Source of the DNA: Phyllobacteriaceae bacterium UBA1940
GTDB lineage: Bacteria > Pseudomonadota > Alphaproteobacteria > Rhizobiales > Rhizobiaceae
Length of the DNA stretch: 16,539 bases
Assembly (NCBI GenBank): GCA_002336975.1
Contig: DDFA01000068.1
Coordinates: 1 to 16,539 of the forward strand
Direction of reading: 5' to 3'
The translations under genes were made by a program, and so were the position numbers. Of this stretch, positions 1 through 7,211 are shown piece by piece (position 1 is the first letter of the stretch; each line of letters starts with the position of its first letter). The notes under the pieces were generated by a model. That model did no database searches. It was not told the origin of the DNA and worked only from the letters and a program-made list of their open reading frames with translations.

Positions 1-2
1 AT

Positions 3-632
3 CGCCATGCATCAATCGGGCTAGACAAGGTCGACCTGCTGAGAGGGTGGGATTGCTACGGATGGCGAAATGCAATCGCCATTCTTGAACGCGTCCATCC
101 CAAAGAATGGACTGACACACTTGAGATTCTTGGCTCATTCAAGTTGCTGCACAGTGACCTTATCGCAAAAGGAAAAGGTAACAAATCCGCTATTGCGGCC
201 GCGATCGATTCAAAATTCTACGACCGAGGCTGGAAAGAGCACAAATTCGAAACTTCGATTGTCGTCGATGGCGTTGCCTCCGAAAGCCCGACGCATGCTG
301 TGGATTGTTTTCGAGACAAAGTCGCACTTGAACTCGAATGGAACAACAAAGATCCATTTTTCGACCGCGACCTGAACAATTTTCGACTTTTGTTCGATCT
401 GCGGATTGCAGATGCAGGTATCGTTGTGACTCGATCTACTCAACTTCAATCCTGGCTGAAGCAAAATCACAAGTTGTTTGGCAAGCAACCAGAAACATAT
501 GGCGTCTCGACCACCCACATGGAGAAGCTTCGCCCCAAGATTGTCGGCGGCGGCGCAGGCGGGTGCCCCGTCGCCGTATTTTCCATGACGCCAGAACTCT
601 ATGTGGACGATCGGGGAAAGAGCGGCACGTAG
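3..632 (+). CDS. BglII-family type II restriction endonuclease, 5'-partial
   Basis: The frame is open from the left edge with no ATG or GTG before residue 47, so the true start lies outside the window; a TTG at 144 is only an internal start candidate. About 209 residues are visible, close to the full length of small BglII-like enzymes. What is seen: a D-x(n)-E-x-E core (LELEWNNKD, nt 327-353) followed by FDRDLNNFRLLFDL, then TRS, YGVSTTHM and GGCPVAVF near the C-terminus. These are the blocks I recall from BglII-type nucleases, where the Glu pair sits at the position of BglII Glu93/Gln95. Expected role: Mg-dependent cleavage of a palindromic site. No cognate methyltransferase is visible, though one may lie upstream. 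The gene is AT-richer than everything after about base 600, which suggests transfer. Its last ~10 codons run into the RHS remnant on the other strand, so the C-terminus may not be original. Confidence 0.78.
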   Translation, partial: RHASIGLDKVDLLRGWDCYGWRNAIAILERVHPKEWTDTLEILGSFKLLHSDLIAKGKGNKSAIAAAIDSKFYDRGWKEHKFETSIVVDGVASESPTHAVDCFRDKVALELEWNNKDPFFDRDLNNFRLLFDLRIADAGIVVTRSTQLQSWLKQNHKLFGKQPETYGVSTTHMEKLRPKIVGGGAGGCPVAVFSMTPELYVDDRGKSGT

Positions 633-940
633 CGGCCGGTCGTGGGGTCGTAGTGGCGATGCCAATTGTAGTGAAGCCCGGTTTCCATCTGGAACCACTG
701 GCCGGGGAAGCGCCGGTCGAGGCTTGCCGGACCGGTGATCGAATGGACCTCGCCGAACGGCTGATAGCGCGCCTGCCACACGATCGCCCTGGCGCTGTCG
801 GTCATCATCACCGGCCGTTCGAGATGATCGGTGTGAACGGAATGGACATCGGGCGACACGCCGCCGGAATCGGCGGAATACCGCCAGCCAGAAAATTGAA
901 AGCCGCCGCGCGAGTTCTGCTTTCCAGCGCCCCTGGACAT
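599..940 (-). pseudogene. RHS repeat-associated core fragment
   Basis: This reading frame encodes the characteristic end of an RHS core: HTDHLERPVMMTD, then YQPFGE, RFPGQWF, ETGLHYN and YDPTTGRY. Intact RHS proteins exceed 1000 residues and continue after the core into a variable toxic C-terminal domain. Here only about 90 residues match. Upstream of HTDHLERP the sequence is unlike the family, and immediately after DPTTGRYV it turns into PLFPRSST and stops. No ribosome-binding site precedes the ATG at 940, and the frame stays open back to a stop at 1079-1081. I read it as a non-functional remnant left after recombination. The 3' end overlaps the end of the convergent BglII-like gene by 34 bases, so the breakpoint is probably near 600-625. 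Confidence 0.72.
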
Positions 941-1030
941 GGGGGGATTGCCGCATCGCCAAACGCTGACCTGCCAGCCCTGCCGGGTCAGCCTCTTGTG
1001 CTCGCGCCACGTCGGCCCGCAAGCGCAGAA

Positions 1031-1051
1031 GGCGGGCTCTTGCTGCCCGCC
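1031..1051 (-). terminator. Possible terminator of ettA
   Basis: A perfect 7-bp GC stem (GGCGGGC / GCCCGCC) with a 7-base loop lies 20 bases after the ettA stop. On the minus strand it is followed by TTCTGCGCTTG, a poor T-tract. The position fits termination of ettA, but the weak U-run makes it uncertain. Confidence 0.42.
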
Positions 1052-1070
1052 CTCGCCCGAATGCGCGGTA

Positions 1071-2720
1071 TCAGCGCGTCAGCCGCTTGTGCGTCATACG
1101 ATGCGGGGCGGAGGCTTCCGGGCCCAGCCGGCGCAGCTTGTCCTTTTCGTATTCCTCGAAATTGCCCTCGAACCATTCGACATGCGCGTCGCCCTCGAAG
1201 GCCAGCATGTGGGTGGCCATGCGGTCGAGGAACATGCGATCGTGCGAGATGATCACGGCGCAGCCGGCATAGGCTTCCAGCGCGTCTTCCAGCGCGCCCA
1301 GCGTTTCGGTGTCGAGGTCGTTGGTCGGTTCGTCGAGCAGCAGCACATTGCCGCCGCGCTTCAGCATCTTGGCCAGGTGGACGCGGTTGCGCTGGCCGCC
1401 GGACAAATTGCCGACCTTCTGCTGCTGGTCCTGGCCGCGGAAATTGAACGACGAGCAATAGGCGCGGCTGTTGACCTCGTGCTTGCCGAGCTTGATCACC
1501 TCGGCCCCGCCGGAAATCTCTTCCCAGACGTTCTTGTTGGGGTCGAGCGCGTCGCGGCTCTGGTCGACATAGCCGAGTTTGACGGTCTCGCCAATGCGGA
1601 TCGAGCCGGCGTCGGGCTTTTCCAGCCCGGTGATCATCCTGAACAGCGTCGTCTTGCCGGCGCCGTTGGGGCCGATGACGCCGACAATGCCGCCCGGCGG
1701 CAGCTTGAACGACAGGTCCTCGATCAGGATCTCGTCGGTATAGCCCTTCTTCAGCCCCTCGACCTCGATCACCACATTGCCGAGGCGCTCGCCGGCCGGA
1801 ATGACGATCTGGGTGTCGGTCGGTTTCCTGTTGTGCGCCTGCTCCACCAGGTCCTCATAGGCCTTGATGCGCGCCTTCGACTTGGTCTGGCGGGCCTTTG
1901 GCGACGACGCGATCCACTCGCGCTCGCGCCAGATCGCCTTCTGGCGGGCGTCGTCCTCGCGGCCTTCCTGCACCAGCCGCTTGGCCTTGGCGTCGAGATA
2001 TTTGGTATAATTGCCCTCGTAGGGAATGCCGCGGCCGCGGTCGAGTTCAAGGATCCAGCCGGTGACGTTGTCGAGGAAGTAGCGGTCGTGGGTGATGATC
2101 AGCACCGAGCCCGGATAGTCGCGCAGGTGCTTTTCCAGCCATTGCGTCGTCTCGGCGTCGAGATGGTTGGTCGGCTCGTCGAGCAGCAGCAGATCGGGCT
2201 GTTCCAGCAGCAGCCGGCACAGCGCCACGCGGCGGCGCTCTCCGCCCGACAGATTGTTGACGTCGGCGTCGGCGGGCGGGCACTGCAGCGCGTCCATCGC
2301 CATCTCAACCTGCTGTTCGAGGTCCCACAGGTTGAGGCGGTCCATCTCGTCCTGCAGCTTGGCGCCCTCGTCCGCCGTCTCGTCGGAGTAGTTCATCATC
2401 AGCTCGTTGTAGCGCTCGATGATCGCCGTCTTCCTGGCGACGCCGTCCATGACGTTTTCGAACACGGTCTTGGCCGGGTCGAGCTGCGGCTCCTGCGCCA
2501 GATAGCCGACGGTCGCGCCCTCGGCCAGCCAGGCCTCGCCCTGGAACTCCTTGTCCAGCCCCGCCATGATCCGCAGGATCGTCGACTTGCCCGAGCCGTT
2601 GGGGCCAAGGATGCCGATCTTGGCGTCGGGGTAGAAGGAGAGGTGAACATTGTCGAGCACCTTCTTGGCGCCATAGGCCTTGGAGAGACCCGACATGTGA
2701 TAGATGAACTGGCGTGCCAC
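1071..2720 (-). CDS. ettA: Energy-dependent translational throttle protein EttA (ABC-F)
   Basis: A soluble ABC-F protein of 549 residues with two ATPase domains and no membrane part. It binds the ribosomal E site and gates entry into elongation according to ATP/ADP level. Seen: Walker A GPNGSGKST at 39-47 and GPNGAGKTT at 350-358; signatures LSGGE at 157-161 and LSGGQ at 439-443; Walker B LLLLDEPTNHLD (177-188) and VLLLDEPTNDLD (459-470); both H-loops (THD, SHD). The charged linker at about 240-300 is the P-site tRNA interaction motif region, and an insertion at about 95-135 corresponds to the arm. The start is GTG at 2720; MARQFIYHMSGLSK aligns with EttA N-termini. Length matches the family (about 550). 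It is transcribed away from the VOC gene with a 116-base gap and is probably a housekeeping gene unrelated to the neighbouring catabolic genes. Confidence 0.95.
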   Translation of the reverse strand: MARQFIYHMSGLSKAYGAKKVLDNVHLSFYPDAKIGILGPNGSGKSTILRIMAGLDKEFQGEAWLAEGATVGYLAQEPQLDPAKTVFENVMDGVARKTAIIERYNELMMNYSDETADEGAKLQDEMDRLNLWDLEQQVEMAMDALQCPPADADVNNLSGGERRRVALCRLLLEQPDLLLLDEPTNHLDAETTQWLEKHLRDYPGSVLIITHDRYFLDNVTGWILELDRGRGIPYEGNYTKYLDAKAKRLVQEGREDDARQKAIWREREWIASSPKARQTKSKARIKAYEDLVEQAHNRKPTDTQIVIPAGERLGNVVIEVEGLKKGYTDEILIEDLSFKLPPGGIVGVIGPNGAGKTTLFRMITGLEKPDAGSIRIGETVKLGYVDQSRDALDPNKNVWEEISGGAEVIKLGKHEVNSRAYCSSFNFRGQDQQQKVGNLSGGQRNRVHLAKMLKRGGNVLLLDEPTNDLDTETLGALEDALEAYAGCAVIISHDRMFLDRMATHMLAFEGDAHVEWFEGNFEEYEKDKLRRLGPEASAPHRMTHKRLTR

Positions 2721-2836
2721 GCGCGCGTATCCCGTCGAACTGGATTGGAGATTGCGCGCTATGTAGGCGAAAGGCCGGCGAAGGGCAATGCGCGAAGACG
2801 CCGCTTCACCGGACCGGCGCCGGCCGGGTCGCCCGT

Positions 2837-3241
2837 TCAGCCGCCGACCGCCGCCGGGTCCATCCAGAACACTTCCCAGATATGGCCGTCGGGGTCCTCG
2901 AACGAGCGGCCATACATGAAGCCGTGGTCCTGGACCGGGTTCGGGTCGGGTTTGCCCAGCTTCGACGCCGCAGCCACCCTTGCGTCGACGTCGGCCCGGC
3001 TCTGCTCCGACAAAGCGAGCATCACCTGGGCGGTGGCGTGGGCGTCGGGGATTGCCTTGCCGGTGAATTCCTTCCAGCGGCGATGCGTCAATAACATCAC
3101 CACGATCGTCTCCGAAATCACCATCGAAGATGTGTCATCGTCGGAGAATTGGGCGTTCTTGGTCGCGCCGATCGCCTCGTAGAACGCCGTCGACCTGGCG
3201 AGGTCGGCGACCGGCAGGTTGACGAATATCATCTTTTGCAT
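2837..3241 (-). CDS. VOC-family (glyoxalase/bleomycin-resistance fold) protein
   Basis: A 134-residue protein with the beta-alpha-beta-beta-beta repeat of the vicinal-oxygen-chelate fold. It opens with MIFVNLPVADLARSTAFYEAIG (residues 4-25, typical first strand and helix) and ends with FMYGRSFEDPDGHIWEVFWMDP (108-129, the signature of the second module). In this family the Glu in the last strand often binds metal; E123 fits. This resembles the lactoylglutathione-lyase-like subgroup whose substrate is unknown. Start choice: an ATG lies at 3247 directly against a GAGGAG Shine-Dalgarno sequence, while the in-frame ATG at 3241 is 6 bases from it, so I use 3241. It stands alone between ettA and the ABC permease, on the same strand as both. 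Confidence 0.85.
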   Translation of the reverse strand: MQKMIFVNLPVADLARSTAFYEAIGATKNAQFSDDDTSSMVISETIVVMLLTHRRWKEFTGKAIPDAHATAQVMLALSEQSRADVDARVAAASKLGKPDPNPVQDHGFMYGRSFEDPDGHIWEVFWMDPAAVGG

Positions 3242-3247
3242 GGCCAT

Positions 3248-3253
3248 CTCCTC
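3248..3253 (-). promoter_or_regulatory. Ribosome-binding site of the VOC gene
   Basis: GAGGAG on the minus strand abuts the first ATG (3247) and lies 6 bases before the second (3241). The spacing favours the second ATG as the real start. Confidence 0.7.
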
Positions 3254-3303
3254 GGCAATCCGGCCGCCCGCTGTCTAACGTCCCGGCCGGCGATGGGTTC
3301 CGC

Positions 3304-4074
3304 TCAGGCCTGCCCGCCCTGCCCGCGATGCGCCCAGCCGGTCATCCGCGTCTCCAGCCACGCCATCGCCGCGTACATGACGATGCCTTCCAGCGCGAGC
3401 ATGATCAGCCCCGCCCACACCAGCGGCACGTTGAACTGCGACTGCGCCGCCGACATCATCTGGCCAAGGCCGTTGTTGGAAGCCACTGTCTCCGACACGA
3501 CCGATCCGACGAACGCCAATGTGATCGCCACCTTCAGCGAGCCGAAGAAATAGGGCATCGAGCGCGGGATGCCGACTTTCAGCATGATGTCCATCTTTTT
3601 TGCGCCCAGCGCCCGCAGCACGTCCTCGGTCTCCGGCTCGATCGTCGCCAGCCCGGTCGCGACATTGACCACGATCGGGAAGAACGAGATCAGGAAGGCG
3701 GTCAGCACCGCGGGGATCGTGCCGATGCCGAACCAGATCACCAGGATCGGCACCACCGCGACCTTGGGGATCGCGTTGAAGCCGATCATCAGCGGATAGA
3801 GCCCGGCATAGATCGACTTCGACCAGCCGACCAGGAGCCCGAGCGCCATGCCGCCGACGATCGCCAGCGCGAAGCCGACCAGAGTCGTGTAGAGCGTCTG
3901 CAGCGAGTTCTTCCAGATCGCCGGCCAGAACTCTACGATCGACTGAAAGATCGCCGACGGCGCCGGCAGCACATATTGGGCGATGCCGAAGGCCCGCACC
4001 ACCACCTCCCACACGACGAACAGCCCGATCGTATAGACCCACGGCGCGACGCGCTGAAATCCCGACCCCATCAT
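3304..4074 (-). CDS. ABC transporter permease, SsuC/TauC/NMT1-associated type
   Basis: A 256-residue inner-membrane permease of the BPD_transp_1 family, with about six hydrophobic segments (roughly 12-30, 61-83, 104-126, 122-142, 183-200 and 216-238). The cytoplasmic EAA loop, which docks on the ATPase, is visible at about 146-172 (ETEDVLRALGAKKMDIMLKV). Family members import sulfonates, taurine, nitrate, bicarbonate, pyrimidines or aromatic acids; sequence alone does not set the substrate. The start ATG at 4074 overlaps the ATPase stop as ATGA, indicating translational coupling; a second ATG follows immediately. It is the last gene of the binding protein-ATPase-permease operon. Confidence 0.92.
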   Translation of the reverse strand: MMGSGFQRVAPWVYTIGLFVVWEVVVRAFGIAQYVLPAPSAIFQSIVEFWPAIWKNSLQTLYTTLVGFALAIVGGMALGLLVGWSKSIYAGLYPLMIGFNAIPKVAVVPILVIWFGIGTIPAVLTAFLISFFPIVVNVATGLATIEPETEDVLRALGAKKMDIMLKVGIPRSMPYFFGSLKVAITLAFVGSVVSETVASNNGLGQMMSAAQSQFNVPLVWAGLIMLALEGIVMYAAMAWLETRMTGWAHRGQGGQA

Positions 4075-4859
4075 GCCGCGCTCCTGGCTTCGGCGATCGC
4101 CCCGCGCAATTCGTGCACCAGATCGTTGAACGCGGGCTCATACATCAGGTCGAGCTGGCGCGGCCGGGCGAACGGAACCTTGCGCTCCTGCAGGATGCGG
4201 CCGGGCCGCGCGCTCATCACAAATATCTTGTCGGCCAGAAACGCCGCTTCGCGCAGGTCGTGCGTCACCAGCACGATGGTGACGTGCTGCGCCGCGTGCA
4301 GGTCCCGGATCACGCACCACAATTCCTCGCGGGTAAAACTGTCGAGCGCCCCGAACGGCTCGTCCAGCATCAGCAGTTCCGGCTCGTGGATCAGCGCGCG
4401 GCACAGGTTCGCCCGCTGCTGCATGCCGCCCGACAATTGCCAGGGATATTTTTCGCCGAACCCTTTCAGGCCGACCGTCTCCAGCAGGTTTTCGGCCTTG
4501 GCGACATATTCGGCCCGGTGCGAGCGCAGCCGCTTGCGGTGCCGCTCGACGATCTCGAGCGGCAGCAGCACATTGTCCAGCGTCGTGCGCCACGGCAGCA
4601 TTGTCGGGTTCTGGAACGCCATGCCGACGATCGAAACCGGTTTGGTGACGCGCTCGCCGGCAACCGTCACCGTGCCGCCTTGCGGCAGGTGCAGCCCGGT
4701 GACCAGCTTCATCAAAGTCGACTTGCCGCAACCGGACGGACCGACGACCGCCGCGAACTCGCCCCTGGCGACGTCAAGCGTCAGGCCCTCCACCGCCAGC
4801 AGCCCGCCCGGCCCGCCATAGCGCATGTCGACATTGGAGATGGAAACGAGATTGGTCAT
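4071..4859 (-). CDS. ABC transporter ATP-binding protein, SsuB/TauB type
   Basis: A 262-residue ATPase that powers the adjacent importer. Seen in order: Walker A GPSGCGKST (40-48), Q-loop AFQ (Q83) followed by the PTMLPWRT segment typical of the nitrate/sulfonate/taurine group, signature LSGGM (142-146), Walker B LLMLDEPFGALD (162-173) and H-loop THD (H200). Length is normal. Its stop overlaps the permease start by 4 bases. Its start lies just after a large palindromic element that separates it from the binding-protein gene. The nearest Shine-Dalgarno candidate, a GAGGG about 11 bases upstream of ATG, sits at the edge of that repeat. Confidence 0.94.
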   Translation of the reverse strand: MTNLVSISNVDMRYGGPGGLLAVEGLTLDVARGEFAAVVGPSGCGKSTLMKLVTGLHLPQGGTVTVAGERVTKPVSIVGMAFQNPTMLPWRTTLDNVLLPLEIVERHRKRLRSHRAEYVAKAENLLETVGLKGFGEKYPWQLSGGMQQRANLCRALIHEPELLMLDEPFGALDSFTREELWCVIRDLHAAQHVTIVLVTHDLREAAFLADKIFVMSARPGRILQERKVPFARPRQLDLMYEPAFNDLVHELRGAIAEARSAA

Positions 4860-4875
4860 TGTGCGTCGGCCCTCA

Positions 4876-4987
4876 CCCTCCCCCTTGCGGGGAGGGTCGC
4901 GAACATGGTGAGCGGGGTGGGGGTCGTCGGGAGCGATCGCACCCCCACCCCGAACCTGCGGTTCGACCCTCCCCGCAAGGGGGAGGG
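4876..4987. repeat. Nested intergenic palindrome (RIME/REP-like)
   Basis: Two perfect 24-base inverted arms at 4876-4899 and 4964-4987 (left arm begins CCCTCCCCCTTGCGGGG) enclose a second perfect 12-base inverted pair, CGGGGTGGGGGT at 4913-4924 and ACCCCCACCCCG at 4941-4952. Each outer arm also contains a short internal hairpin. Such GC-rich double palindromes are widespread in rhizobial intergenic regions. Here it lies between the binding-protein stop and the ATPase start, so it would form a strong hairpin in the operon mRNA. Confidence 0.88.
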
Positions 4988-4998
4988 CTGGCGCCGTC

Positions 4999-6024
4999 CT
5001 AGGGCAGCATCCGCTCTTCCTTCGGCGGCAGGTAGGAGGCGTCGAAAATCTGCTCCGGCTTCACCTTGCCGGTCAGCTTCATCGAGATCGTCAGATATTC
5101 GATAGACTTGGCGAGCTTGCCCTGGTCGATACCGCCAAAACCGTTGGCGACGACATAAGGCGTCTTGATGTTGAGATCGTTGGCCATCTTCAGGCGTTCG
5201 ACCTCGATGTCTTTCTTCAGCACGCCGTTGCGCTTCATCACCGCCTCGGCGCCGGCGACCGGATCAGCCACAGCGTCGGCGAACCCCTTGGCCAGCGCCT
5301 TGACAAAACCCTTGACGGCGTCCGGGTTGGCGGCGGCGAAATCGGTGTTGACCAGGATCGAGTTGCCGTAGAGGTCGAGCCCGTTTTCGGCCATCAGGAT
5401 CATCGAAATATCGTCGGCGGGCACGCCCTGCGCCTTGAGGTTCAGCACCGAGGAGAAGGCGAAGCCAAAGATGCCGTCGACCTGTCCCTGCGCCAGCATC
5501 GGCTCGCGCACCGGGAAGCCGACGCTTTCGATCGTCACCTTGGAGGCGTCAATGCCGGCCGCCTGCACGAAGGCCGGCCACTGCGCGAACGCCCCGTCCG
5601 GCGGCGGCGCGCCGAGCTTCTTGCCCTCGACCGACTTCGGATCCTCGGTCACGCCCTTCGACTTGCGGCCGATGATCGAGAACGGCGGCCTTTCATAGAC
5701 GACCATCACCGCCTTGACCTTCTGGGTCGGGTCGGTGTCGAGGAACTTGATCAGCGAATTGATGTCGCCGAACCCCATCTGGTAGGCGCCGGTGGCGACG
5801 CGCGGGATCGCCTCGACCGAACCGTTGCCGGTGTCGATAGTGACGTTCAGTCCCTCCTTCTTGAAGTAGCCCTTGTCCTGGGCGAGGAAGAAGCCAGCCG
5901 CCGGGCCTTCGAATTTCCAGTCCAGCGTGAACTTGATGTCGGTGTCGGCGAGCGCCTGTGAACCGGTTGCAAACCCTGCAAGCAGCGTCGCGGCGGCGAG
6001 TGAAAACGTCCGTCTCGATAGCAT
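4999..6024 (-). CDS. ABC transporter substrate-binding protein, NMT1/SsuA-like
   Basis: A 341-residue periplasmic binding protein, first gene of the importer operon. The N-terminus MLSRRTFSLAAATLLAGFA followed by SQALA (22-26) has a twin-arginine-like SRRTF box, a hydrophobic core and an Ala-x-Ala cleavage site before D27, so Tat or Sec export is expected. The mature part starts with IKFTLDWKFEGPAAGFFLAQDKGYF, the hallmark of the NMT1/THI5-like family, and continues with GVTEDPKSVEGKKLGAP. Ligands in this family include pyrimidine precursors, sulfonates and aromatic acids; none can be chosen here. I chose the ATG at 6024 because GGAG lies 9 bases upstream and it gives a proper signal peptide; an in-frame ATG at 6039 lacks a Shine-Dalgarno sequence. 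Confidence 0.9.
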   Translation of the reverse strand: MLSRRTFSLAAATLLAGFATGSQALADTDIKFTLDWKFEGPAAGFFLAQDKGYFKKEGLNVTIDTGNGSVEAIPRVATGAYQMGFGDINSLIKFLDTDPTQKVKAVMVVYERPPFSIIGRKSKGVTEDPKSVEGKKLGAPPPDGAFAQWPAFVQAAGIDASKVTIESVGFPVREPMLAQGQVDGIFGFAFSSVLNLKAQGVPADDISMILMAENGLDLYGNSILVNTDFAAANPDAVKGFVKALAKGFADAVADPVAGAEAVMKRNGVLKKDIEVERLKMANDLNIKTPYVVANGFGGIDQGKLAKSIEYLTISMKLTGKVKPEQIFDASYLPPKEERMLP

Positions 6025-6213
6025 CGGTGGTTGCTCCATTGTCGTGAGTGTTCCCGAACGCCATGAAACAGTCCTCATACAATGTTGGCAACCCGGTCGT
6101 TCAGGTCCGTCCCTCAACTTTGCGCGAAAGTCTTTTCTGGCTTTGCGATGCAATGCGACTGTGCTTGAACAGCAGGAGACGAAACGGGCGTTTGCCCTGG
6201 ACGCGGTGGCTCG

Positions 6214-7149
6214 ATGTCTTTTGACCGGCAGATCACACATGCTTCGCCGACCGGCGCCAAGCTCAATCTCTATTCGCGCCGCGCCGACGGGCGCGCCCGC
6301 GGCGTCGTCCAGGTCAGTCACGGCCTTGCCGAACACGCCGCGCGCTACGCCCAGTTCGCCGATTTCCTCGCCGCCAGGGGCTTTGCCGCCTACGCCCACG
6401 ACCATCGCGGCCACGGCTACACCACCGCGCCGGACGCGCCGCTCGGCCGCTTCGCGGCGCAGGACGGCGGCGACAAGGCGGTCGCCGACGTCGTCGCCGT
6501 GCACGACCTGATCGCCAGCGAGTATCCCGGCCTGCCGGTCGTCGCCATGGGCCACTCCATGGGCGGCATGATCTGCATGAATTTCCTGCAGGCCCATTCC
6601 GCCCGCGTCGCCGCCGGCGCGATCTGGAACTCGGACCTGACCGGCGGCGCGCTCGCCCGCCTCGCCATCGCCATTCTGGCGTTCGAGCGCATGCGCCTCG
6701 GCTCGGACGTCCCGTCGCGCATCTTGCCGGCGATGACTTTTCGGGCCTGGGGCAAGGCGATCCCCAACCACAAGACGCTGTTTGACTGGCTCTCGCACGA
6801 CGAGGCCGTGGTCGCCGCCTATGTCGCAGATCCGCTGTGCGGCTGGGACGCCTCGGTGTCGATGTGGCGCGACCTGTTCGGTTTCATCCTCAACGGCGCC
6901 GACCGCAGCCGTTATTCGACCATGCGCCGCGACCTGCCGCTCTATCTTGTCGGCGGCGACGAAGACCCGGCCACCATGAAAGGCAAGGCCATCGAAACAC
7001 TCGCCTCCCGCCTCAAGGCGATGGGCTTTTCGAATCTGCAATCAACGATTTACGCCGATACCCGCCACGAAACCTTGAACGAAGTGAACCGCGATCAGGC
7101 GATGCGGCAATTCGCCGACTGGCTCGACCGCGTCGTTCCGGCGACGTAG
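6214..7149 (+). CDS. Alpha/beta hydrolase, monoacylglycerol lipase/lysophospholipase-like
   Basis: A 311-residue serine hydrolase. Seen: oxyanion-side segment VSHGLAEHAARY (34-45), DHRGHG (63-68), nucleophile elbow GHSMGG (113-118, Ser115), an acidic residue in LVGGDEDP (Asp249 or Asp251), and His285 in DTRHETLNE. The order and motifs match the PldB/monoglyceride-lipase group; HGLAEHAARY is typical. It would hydrolyse a carboxylic ester. Given its neighbours (CoA-transferase, ThDP enzyme, importer) it might act on an imported ester rather than a membrane lipid, which is inference. It lacks a signal peptide, so it is cytoplasmic. It is divergent from the importer operon and separated from the next gene by 62 bases containing two small hairpins. 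Confidence 0.87.
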   Translation: MSFDRQITHASPTGAKLNLYSRRADGRARGVVQVSHGLAEHAARYAQFADFLAARGFAAYAHDHRGHGYTTAPDAPLGRFAAQDGGDKAVADVVAVHDLIASEYPGLPVVAMGHSMGGMICMNFLQAHSARVAAGAIWNSDLTGGALARLAIAILAFERMRLGSDVPSRILPAMTFRAWGKAIPNHKTLFDWLSHDEAVVAAYVADPLCGWDASVSMWRDLFGFILNGADRSRYSTMRRDLPLYLVGGDEDPATMKGKAIETLASRLKAMGFSNLQSTIYADTRHETLNEVNRDQAMRQFADWLDRVVPAT

Positions 7150-7167
7150 CAGGGGTCTGGACCAGCC

Positions 7168-7201
7168 GCGCCACCGTGGCGCCGCTGTACCAATTCTGGT
7201 A
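7168..7201 (+). terminator. Two small hairpins between the hydrolase and CoA-transferase genes
   Basis: GCGCCAC-C-GTGGCGC (7168-7182) is a near-perfect palindrome, followed by TACCA-ATTC-TGGTA (7188-7201). There is no T-tract, so these may be an attenuator, an RNA-stability element or nothing functional. They lie just before the CoA-transferase start, which has no clear Shine-Dalgarno sequence. Confidence 0.3.
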
Positions 7202-7211
7202 GTCAGCCGCT

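Noticed and set aside
939..3182. 747-residue plus-strand open frame
   Set aside because: It is the antisense of ettA, produced by high-GC codon bias; the minus strand has complete ABC-F motifs.
6040..6213. Divergent promoters between the binding protein and hydrolase genes
   Set aside because: Several partial -35/-10 matches exist but none has good boxes and spacing together, so none is called.
4999..7041. 680-residue minus-strand frame as one long protein
   Set aside because: Only the last 341 residues are a binding protein with a signal peptide. The upstream part is antisense to the alpha/beta hydrolase.
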